Assembly: GCA_005656395.1 (NCBI GenBank)
Contig: SRSI01000078.1
Span: forward strand, 2,294,001 to 2,358,000
Length of the DNA stretch: 64,000 nucleotides
Source of the DNA: Strongyloides papillosus
Taxonomy: Eukaryota > Nematoda > Chromadorea > Rhabditida > Strongyloididae
Reading direction: 5' to 3'
The notes below the pieces were generated by a model. The model worked only from the letters and a program-made list of their open reading frames with translations. It did not search any database and had not been told where the DNA came from. The translations under genes were made by a program, and so were the position numbers. Shown piece by piece: positions 54,869 through 64,000 of this stretch (position 1 is its first letter; each line of letters begins with the position of its first letter).

Positions 54869-55817
54869 TTTTACAGACGAAATTTAACAATTTCAACGAA
54901 ATAATATAATTTTACAAGGTTAATTTAAATTTATGCAAAATTAGTGAATTTTATTATGTGAAAAGGGAAGATATTCGTTATCTAGAAAGATCAAAACATT
55001 ACAATTTACTAAAACTTTCAAATCTCTTTCACATCAACATAAATAAGAAAATTGTAAAACACCTTTTTTTAAATATTTATTACTTTTTATGATAATAAAA
55101 TCCTGTTTATATCTAATTGTCAGCTAATCAATCTTCGTTCTTAAAAAAGCGCAATATTAATATAGAGTAATTAAAGATTGATAAATTTGATATTGTGTAT
55201 TTATACAACTAATTATAAAAAAATGAATTGATTTTTTTATGGAGGTAATAATAAAAAAATGAAAAATTTATTACTGTAGTGAGTGGTTGTATAATTTGTA
55301 GTTAGTATATAAAAAGGTAACAATCACGTTTGAATGATCATTTTATTTTTAATTTCAATATAGCAACGTGATTTAATTTTCATCATATACATGTATATAT
55401 TTCAGGAATTCTTATTCCCGTTAAAATTTATCTTTTTTTTATAAAACTATACTTTTATTTAATTTAATTAGTTTAAATTATTTACTGAAAATACATAAAG
55501 CATCAATAAAAATATTCTAATTTTATAACTTCGTGGTTTATAACTGTAGTATTATTTCCTTTAAAATATATAATAACGTTGTCTTATGATTAACTATCAA
55601 TTAAAATTAGTCTAATTAGATTAGAAGAAACGCCTTAATTTTAGATCTAATGAATTGGTATATATTTATCTTTTATATTAAGTAAAAAATTAGGTATGTG
55701 ACATTTTTAAAATTTTGTCACGTTGATAACACACAAAATTTCTCTAGTAACTTTTATATAATATTTTTAAACTTGATTTGTTGAAAAAAAATATACTAGT
55801 GAAAGCTAATTATAAAA
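54869..55817. other. Intergenic, nothing recognised
   Basis: AT-rich spacer between the receptor and hydroxylase genes. Confidence 0.6.
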
Positions 55818-57315
55818 ATGACTCCAACATATAAACCAACAATTAATCTATTAGATGTCGTATGTGAATAATGATTTTTTATTTCTAATAATTAATATAA
55901 CTTCGTTTACAGATGCATTCTGTCGACTCTTTTATTGCTGATATCAAAGAAGCTCCAGGACATACTTCTGTCATTTTTACACTTAAACAAAAACCTGGAG
56001 CTCTTGCTGAAATATTAAAATTATTTCAAGAAAAGGAACTTAACATTAATCACATTGAATCCCGTCCTTCTACCTCATATCCAGGTTCATATGAAATTTT
56101 AATTCAATTTGCTGATGATGAAAAAAAAGATGATATTTTAGAGATTGTTAATATTTGTAAAAAACATTCAACTAGTTTAAAAACATATGATTTTAATACC
56201 CATAAACGTTTAAATTCTGAATCAGCACCATGGTTTCCTAGAAAAATTGTTGATATTAATCAATTTGCAAATAGAATATTAAGTTATGGTGCTGAACTTG
56301 ATGCTGATCATCCAGGTTTTACTGATGAAGTTTATAGAGCTAGAAGAAAACAATTTGCTGATATTGCTTTTAACTATCGTCATGGCGAAAAAATACCATA
56401 TATTGATTATACTGAACAAGAAATTGGTGCTTGGCGTACAATTTATACTGAACTAGTAAAACTTTACCCAACACATGCTTGTAAAGAATTTAACTATATT
56501 TTCCCACTACTTCAACAAAATTGTGGTTATGGACCCGATAAAATTCCTCAATTACAGGATGTATCAGACTTTTTAAAAGATTGTACAGGATTTATATTAA
56601 GACCTGTAGCTGGATTATTATCTTCCAGAGATTTTCTTGCTGGGTTGGCGTTTAGGGTATTCCATTCAACTCAATATATAAGACATCATTCTGTACCTAT
56701 GTATACTCCAGAACCGTAAGTTTTATATTCATATTTTTTAATATATCATTTTTTTAGTGATATTTGTCATGAACTTCTAGGTCATGCACCATTATTTGCT
56801 GATCCGGATTTTGCTAAATTTTCACAAGAAATTGGGTTAGCATCATTAGGTGCAAGCGATGAGATGATTGAAAAATTAGCTACACTTTATTGGTTTACTG
56901 TTGAGTATGGTGTTTGTCTTGAAAATAATCAAAAAAAAGCATATGGTGCTGGATTGCTAAGTTCATTTGGTGAACTTCAATATTGTTTGACTGATGAACC
57001 TGAGATAGTACCTTTTGAACCATCAGTTTGTTGTGTTACAAAATACCCAATAACAAAATTTCAACCAAAGTATTTTCTTGCTGAATCATTCAATGATGCT
57101 AGTAACAAGTTAAAGTAAGTTAGAATGTTTAACAGTAATAATGGTAAAATTATAGAGAATGGGCTAGTACAATTCCGAAGGATTTTCAAGTTCGTTACAA
57201 TCCATATACTCAATCTGTAGAAGTATTAGAAGATCTTCATGCTGTCAAAATATTGGTGCGTGATATAAAAAGTGACTTATCAACACTTGAGAATGCTATA
57301 TCAAAACTTGAATAA
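55818..57315 (+). CDS. pah-1: Phenylalanine 4-hydroxylase
   Basis: Four exons (55818-55859, 55913-56715, 56758-57114, 57156-57315) encode 453 residues, the length of animal PAH. It converts phenylalanine to tyrosine with tetrahydrobiopterin and Fe(II); in nematodes it also feeds cuticle melanin. An N-terminal ACT regulatory domain ([27 protein letters not shown]) is followed by the catalytic domain with [40 protein letters not shown] (iron His pair), YWFTVEYG (iron Glu) and [15 protein letters not shown]-terminal tetramerisation helix follows. Sequence around the active site is closer to PAH than to tryptophan or tyrosine hydroxylase. The first exon (14 codons) is linked by GTATGT and TTTACAG in phase. 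Confidence 0.95.
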
Positions 57316-59508
57316 GGTTTTCTTAATGTCGTACAATAATATTTCTTTTTTCACATTTTAGTTATTTGTTTTTTAACAGAATAAAACTTATATAAATATT
57401 GACTTTAATTGGTTTTACATAATATTTTTACTCTGACTATTATAGTATAAAAAAGCCATCATAAAATTTTTTAAAAATTATTACTTGCAAATATTGAAAT
57501 TCTTTTTTATTTTTCCGTCAAATGAAAAAAAATTATCAAAAAAAATATTTATTTTTAAATATTAAATTACAGAGAAAACAAAAAAAAAGTCGAATGACAT
57601 TATCATTAAAAAATTTTCTTCTATAATTTGAATACGTAATATTATTAAAATTTTATAATAATTAATATAAGTGATAATATCGTTGACAATTAAGAGATTA
57701 GGTTTACAATATAAACCTAAAAATGTCATTAAAGATTAATTTTAATTTATAAAAAATTATTTTATATTGTATTAATTTTATATAATTTTTATAGAGTCGC
57801 CAACACGATAAATTTATTTCTTATATTAATCATTGATTTTTTTAATGTTTTCAAATTTTACTTTATTAATATAAAGATATTAGTAACGAAAATAGAATGT
57901 CTTAACTTTTATCAAGATCAATACTATATTATTACTAGAATTTTATGATTTTTCTAATTGCTTTTTTGAGGTTAAAATGTCTGACGAAGCTCATTATCAT
58001 TATGAAAAAAGTTGTGGAAAATGGAGAAAACAACCGAATATTATCACCAAATACTAACGGAGAATTGCACGTGTAGACGATTCAGATTAAGTTATGCTTT
58101 CAAAAAATTTTCTATTATTTTTTTAATCATCTAAGTACGCAAGAAACCAACGAATGAGAAGGAAGTTGACTATCTCGTTAATTATTATTATCAAAAATGA
58201 AAAAAAATAATGGAGGATTTAAAAAAGAATTTGAAGAGCCGAAAGACAGTTGAATCTTCTTTACTTTAGTATAACTGTTCAGGAGAATAAAAGAAAAGAC
58301 CATAACACAATAAGAACCATTTTGAACTTCCTAAATATATGTTACTTTGCTATGATTTTGCTTTATTTCGAAAGTATACATTTGAGGGTGAAAGAAGTGA
58401 AGCTTGGAAGTTGTATAGAACAAACGTGTAAGTGATGAACCAGCCAATGCAGGACCACCCCTTGAACCTTGTTTAACGGCTGACTTTTTAACGAAATGAC
58501 ATTTTTTGAACAATACCGAGAAGAAATTTCGGATCTACAAACTCTTTGATGCAATTCAATGAAAGATCAGATATCAACAACAACATCTAACAGTGAAATA
58601 GTAACAAAAAGAAAAAATCAGATGAAGAAGAGCTCTCTGTATTTTCTAAAAGGGAAAAATGAGTATAGATTTTTAAGATAAATCTTCGGTTCAATCACAA
58701 ATTCTGATTCAAATAATTAATTTCTGTAAAATAATTCTGTATTTATCTCTCTTCAAACAATTTCCTACAACTAATATAGCTTTCTTCTTTGATAAATACC
58801 GTAATAAATTATTCTCTTTATATTTATAAAAACTTATGTAGTTATTTTTATTTTTTTTTGTTCATTAAGCATGATTTTTACAATAATTACTAATTGGAAT
58901 ACTGCTCTAAATGAAAAATAAACTCCAATTATCTAGATGTTTTAGTAAGAGATTACTAACAGTCAGATTGCTTTTTTAAGAAAATCATGTTTTTATTCAG
59001 TATAAAAACATTGGTATAATGTATTATATATCATTATTTTTTATTTTACAATTATTATTATGTTATCTTATTGTACACCTATTGGACATTAATTAATTTT
59101 ATCTTTTTTAGGGTCTAATAGGTTTTTCCTTGTATACAGATCTGTCTAAATAAAGCTTTTATTTATTTATTTCTATTTCTATCTTAGTCACCCGGGAACA
59201 ATCTCCACTAAAGAACTTAATATTTTTTACTTTTTAATGTAAACAAAGACAAACCATTTTTACAATATCCTTCAATATAATCAGCTTTATCATGACTCGT
59301 TTATTTAATGTAATAGTAGAAAAAGAACTAAAATAAAAAAATTTACTTTAAATATAAAAGCAATGCCAAAAATAATACATAAAGAAAGAATTAAAGATAT
59401 ATTTTAAATAGGCAGTGGTATCATTATTAAGTTTAGTTTTCATAATATGTTAAATGAAAAAAAAGTTCTAGGTACACGTTTTTGCGATATTCCATATGAA
59501 ATGAGAAC
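57316..59508. other. Intergenic region with degenerate coding traces
   Basis: AT-rich outside 57,960-58,700, where base composition is more balanced (see separate entry). Around 59,085-59,155 a short mixed-composition stretch has no recognised motif. Confidence 0.5.
57960..58660 (+). pseudogene. Degenerate repeat or gene remnant, possibly transposase-derived
   Basis: Composition here is markedly less AT-rich than the flanks, and broken protein-like stretches appear in several frames. The plus strand near 57,979 reads MSDEAHYHYEKSCGKW, which resembles the second-strand motif (SDEAHFHL.G) of mariner/Tc-type transposases. Later pieces (58,360-58,435: LFRKYTFEGERSEAWKLYRT) do not match a family I know. 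There are stops throughout, no splice structure and no inverted ends that I could find. Confidence 0.35.
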
Positions 59509-62500
59509 TTATGTAACGATAACTTTTTGCATTGAATTAGAACGTTGTTCAACACCAAATTGACATTCTAAAAATTTGGCATACTCTGATTCACTTAACA
59601 TTGTATGTCCTTTTTCAATTTCACGTTTTTTAACTGAATAAATTCCACTTCTTTTTTGTGTAATATAACAAAGACAACAAAGGGTAAATAGTGACATAAA
59701 TAGTGCAATTAAAACTGCAATAAACCACATTGCTTTCTGCAAATTCTCTAAAAAAAGTAGAAAAATTATTTTTATTTATATTTAAATTATTTTACCCCTA
59801 TTTATATGAGAAAGTCTAGATCTTCCTCTTGTTCTAATAGTTTTAGGTAATGATTTTTTAACTCTATCACCATCTCTTGAAATACCGACTACATAATATT
59901 CAATATCTTCCTCTAAATTTTCTAAATGAACAGTATCATGTGGGAGACTAATTGAAATAGATTGTTTCCATTCATCATCTTGATCATTTGTATATTCTAC
60001 ACTAAATGATGATCCTGACATTCCCCAATATGACTTATTTGAATGTTTCCATGTTACCTCAACATAACCTAAGCCTTTATTTGTTAATTCAAAATCAGGC
60101 ATATCAGGATCTGATAAAGGAAATGTTTTGATTGGTCGAATTATTTTTGGTCCCTCACCACCATACGTTTCTGCCCAAACTGCAACTTTATATAATGTAT
60201 CAGGAAGAAGATGTTCATGAAGGTAATATGTTTGTCTATAAAGAACATATGTTTCTTCAATTTCGCCATCGAAAGACTGTTGGATTGTTATAAAATATCC
60301 ACGAATTCTTCCATTGGTATGAAGTGGTGTTTCCCATGTTAGAAGCACACTACTAAATCCAACAGCACGCGCTTTAAAATTATGAACTTTACTTGGAATA
60401 CCTTCAGGAGTATAAAATGAAATTATTTCGCTTTCAGCACTATCATAATGCTTATTTGAAATTTTTACAGATACATTATAAGAAGTTATTGCTTTTAAAT
60501 CATTAATTATATAATTTGTTCGTCTATTTGAAACACTTATTTCTGTTTTTTGATCAGGTTTTTCAATATTCCAATACACAATTTTATATCCTTTAAAATG
60601 TCCTCTTACATTATCAATTAAATAAGGATCCCATGAAATTTCTACTGATGAGTAATTGTAAATATTTTGTACTTTTAATCCACTAACAGGTTCTTTTGGT
60701 GCATTTTCTCCAGAGTAGCCTATAACAATATCCGGTTCAATGATACAATCACCGAAATCATTAACTGATTTAACTTGAACTTGATACTGTTTAAATGTCG
60801 GTTGGTCTCTAATTATAGTATAGTTAGCAAGTGGATCTTCTATTATAAATTCACGCCACTCATTATCTGGTTCATTTATTTTATATCTGATAAGATATCT
60901 CATATTTGGACCATTCCAATCATACTTATCAATGGGATCCCAATATATAACTATATTATTTGGTTCATTCCCCTCAGCCATAACATTTCCTGGATTAATA
61001 TATGGTCTTGATGGTTTTGTTTTACATTCGGTTTTAGGTGGATATCCAGGTTCTGATTCACCATATGAATTTATTGCAATTATCCTAAATTTATAGTCAA
61101 CCCATGGTGATAGGCTTATTTTAGTAAAATAATGATCACGTTCTGTATTAAGCTCCTCATAAGCTGTTGTCCAATTACTTTCCATGAATGACGTTGAAAA
61201 TTGAATGATAAATTTTTTAATTTCATCTCCATTCTCTGATGGTTTTTTCCAATTAATAGATGCTGCTACATCATCACATACGAATTGTTGGATAATAGGC
61301 GGATTAGGAATGTCCCTTACTAGTAATTCAATTCCTGCTACTTTTACCTCAACATCGGTTACAGCAGCACAATCAATATTACCAGAATCTTTCCCTCTAA
61401 CATGATCAAATTTTAAACGATTAACTCCATTTCTTAAAATAAAAAATAATTAAATATACACAAATAAAAAACTGATAAGAAAAACATGAAGAACCTAACT
61501 TACGAATCTGTAGTTGTCGGTAATTGTAAAGGTTTCCCATCATGTGTCCAAACATAATCAACAAGTAATCTTGGATCAGCTATTGCACCACAAAATAATT
61601 CAATAGTTTCATTTGCCTCAACAACTAATCTTTTTGGTGATGGTACTCTTGTAAAATATGTTGGATTGAAAACTTCTAACTTGTTAGATGCTCTATTAAT
61701 ACCATATCTATTACTAACATTACAGTAATACAGTCCTTCATCAGCTGAATTTATTTTCATTATTCTTAAAGTATGATTTGAGAGTATTTTAAGTTTTCCA
61801 GGAATATTTTGAAGTGGTTGATCATGTTCATCAACCCATTTTACATTAGCTTCTGGTGCTGCATCAATTTCACAGCTCATATCAACATCACTATTTTGTA
61901 TGACCTTCCAGACACGTTTTGTAGGCATACGAAATATTGGTGCATGAGCAGCTACGTTAATATATGCGTTTGCATAAACATATCCATATATATTAGATGC
62001 ATTACATTGATAAACAGAAGTATCCGTATCATGATGAAGATCATAAATTCTTAAACGTCTCCCATTATCGAGAATCATTTTTCTACCATCATCATCTGTA
62101 TTATGTATTGGGGAACCATTTTGATACCATCTTATTATTGGTTGAGGAAATCCGGAGACATCACAGGTTAACTCACCTGTACTATCTTCAGTTTCATTTA
62201 AATCTTTTGGAGGTTCATTAATCCAGTATGGAGATGTTGTAACGATTACCTTCATATCATGTTTAATATGTTGTGAAGAACAACGATAATGACCAGAATC
62301 GGAAGGACGAATATTTTCAATAACTAAGCTTCTTCCATTATTAGCGTCATCGATTTTTATGTCTTCCCAAACACCAGCTTCGTTACGCTTTTTCCATGTT
62401 ATAACAGGTAAGGGTCTAAAAGGAGTTTTTTTACCTTTAAAAAGTGTAATTAATTTAACTTACTTCCCACCAAAAATACACATTAATTTTAATTTCCCAC

Positions 62501-63443
62501 CAACTTTAATAACATTTTCAGATGGTGATAAATATAATGAATGAATAGGTTTAGGTTTAGTTGTAACTTTTGGTTTTACTGTTATTTGAACTTCATCACC
62601 AGCTCTATATTCTCCATGTAAGACTGGTGATGTTGCTGCACATTGATAAATTAGGTTTTTTCTACTATCATGAGGCTCAACAAAACTAAAATGTAACCTT
62701 CCATCCGAATCAACAGTAATATGTTTTCTTCTAATTGTCTCAATTACAGAATTAAGTTTTGCATCTCTGTATAACCAAAAAATGGAAGGTTTTGGGTTAC
62801 CATATGGTACATTACATGGAATTGTAAGTGAATCGCCTTCATTTACCACAATTTGTCTTATATTTGATGGAACAAAATGATCTAAGACTAAAAAAGAAGA
62901 ATTTAAAAAAATTTTTAAAAATTAGATATCAAAAATTACCCCCCATTACAACATGTACTTTATTAGTTAGGGCTGTTCCGAAGAAATTTGACATTGAACA
63001 TTGATAGTATCCCTCATCTTCTGATGTTGGATCATTAATTATTATTGTTCCTGATTGTTTCTCTTTTTGCCATTGAATATGCTTTCCATCAATATTCAAA
63101 ACTTTTCCATCTTTTTTCCATTCAAAACTTAAGAAAAATGAATTTATATATGTAGGTATAATATTTACTTACAAATCAGGTTCGTTTGATCCATGGCAGT
63201 AGAGTGTTATTCTATTAATAGGTATGCGACTGTCTGATGTATTATAATCAACGAAAGACTTTTGAAACCATACTTCTTCAGGTGGTTGAAGTTCTAGCTT
63301 TGGAGGCACTAAAATAATATAAAATAATAAAGTTTAACAACAAAACTAAACATACATGATAATTTGCTGGTAGGAACACTTGGTGCTTTAATTAAAAGAA
63401 CGATAGTAACTACTAAAAATTCTATCTCTATGAAAAGCACCAT
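59509..63443 (-). CDS. L1-family neural cell adhesion molecule with short non-canonical tail (LAD-2-like)
   Basis: Seven minus-strand exons (63443-63356, 63308-63173, 63127-62940, 62887-62464, 62415-61504, 61432-59796, 59747-59509) encode 1,207 residues. A signal peptide is followed by about six Ig domains, with the usual C...W...DxGxYxC pattern (for example DEGYYQCSMSNFFG and DEGLYYCNVSNRYG). About five fibronectin III domains follow (IYWDPIDKYDWNGPNMRYLI, VLLTWETPLHTNGRIRGYF), then a membrane helix (MWFIAVLIALFMSLFTLCCL) and a cytosolic tail of about 50 residues. L1 proteins mediate axon guidance and adhesion. The tail begins with the L1-like KRSGIYSVKK but lacks the FIGQY ankyrin-binding motif, as in C. 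elegans LAD-2. Orthology to LAD-2 is inference. Confidence 0.92.
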
Positions 63444-64000
63444 TTTGAAATATTATCTAAAAATATTATAAATAATGTTTATAAAGTAAAAAATATAAAA
63501 AAAACTTTTAAATTTCACTGTACTAATTAAAAATGTACATCTTTATAATAAAGAAACCCCCAAAAATTATAACTTTTATGCATTATAAATTATAGTTGTC
63601 CACTGGTATTAGACCAGTAGTTTATTTGGATCATTAACGTTTACCGCATTTTTAAAATATAAAGAATAGAAATAAAATAGTTTTAAGATAGTGATATTAA
63701 AAAGTAAAGAGGTAATAGATAGGAATATTGAAAGATAAAAATAAGATATATAAAATATTGAGCATGCTTAGAGGAGATAATGATACTCTACAAGATTTTT
63801 CTTGTTTGTCTAATACTAAGAATAGAAATGTTAACATCCGGTAGTTGTAATAAATTTTGAAACAATAAGAGATGTCAACATGTCATAATGTTATAACTTT
63901 ATGTTATAAAAAAATATGAAAGACAAAAGTATATAAAAATCTCTAAAATATTATATTATGAAAATAAACTATGCATAGCTTGAGTGAAATTATTTACAAT
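63444..64000. other. Upstream flank of the adhesion gene
   Basis: AT-rich. No coding or RNA signal is seen up to the window end. Confidence 0.5.

Noticed and set aside
62416..62463. Possible 29-base intron in the L1-type gene using the nearer acceptor TTTTTAAAG
   Set aside because: Using that acceptor gives an immediate in-frame TAA, whereas the 48-base intron ending in CCTTTTAG restores the Ig-domain motif GGKPLPVITW.

Overview
The window is a piece of a nematode nuclear genome. It is very AT-rich. Most introns are about 45-60 bases long, with GTAAGT-like donors and T-rich ...TTTTAG acceptors, and the gene content is typical of nematodes (a degenerin channel, a C6-type secreted protein, a divergent Cys-loop receptor). 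Composition, intron size and coding style fit a Strongyloides-like (Strongyloididae) worm. That species-level guess is inference; no ribosomal or mitochondrial marker is present. I rebuilt splice sites by eye; every multi-exon model given with full coordinates keeps one open frame.

Layout. 1-4,591: a GC-rich double hairpin at the very start, then an unrecognised secreted Cys-containing protein (minus) and a weak small-gene candidate. 4,592-8,112: serine carboxypeptidase (plus), then three minus-strand pieces (tail of an unrecognised protein, a C6-domain secreted protein, an orphan exon). 8,113-11,624: gene desert holding a piggyBac-type MITE. 11,625-18,132: Miro GTPase, Josephin deubiquitinase and a POT/PTR peptide transporter, all plus strand. 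18,133-21,013: degenerate mobile DNA, including a foldback element with arms of over 300 bp. 21,014-36,801: a run of endoplasmic-reticulum proteostasis genes. These are a TXNDC11-like thioredoxin protein (plus) with a dead Tc1/mariner element inserted just after its stop codon, membralin (minus), and the unfolded-protein-response sensor IRE1 (plus). Membralin and IRE1 are divergent across about 0.4 kb. IRE1 has one 4.9-kb intron that contains a whole DEG/ENaC channel gene on the opposite strand. 36,802-48,087: calcium-independent phospholipase A2 with ankyrin repeats (plus), a 76-residue membrane protein (minus), a CTTNBP2-like coiled-coil protein (minus), a Ty3/gypsy-like fragment, and an AAK1/SEL-5-type kinase (minus). 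48,088-57,315: a secreted peptide-precursor-like protein (minus), ATG101/EPG-9, an R-SNARE, a divergent Cys-loop receptor and phenylalanine hydroxylase (plus). 57,316-64,000: a degenerate region and an L1-family cell adhesion molecule (minus) with a short tail resembling LAD-2.

The genes are ordinary single-copy animal genes rather than one pathway. The exception is the TXNDC11-like/membralin/IRE1 neighbourhood, whose three products all act in ER quality control in animals. The most notable structures are the channel gene nested in IRE1, a 31-base intron in ATG101, the piggyBac MITE, the foldback element and the dead mariner copy. I found no convincing previously undescribed system such as a novel immune or catalytic module.
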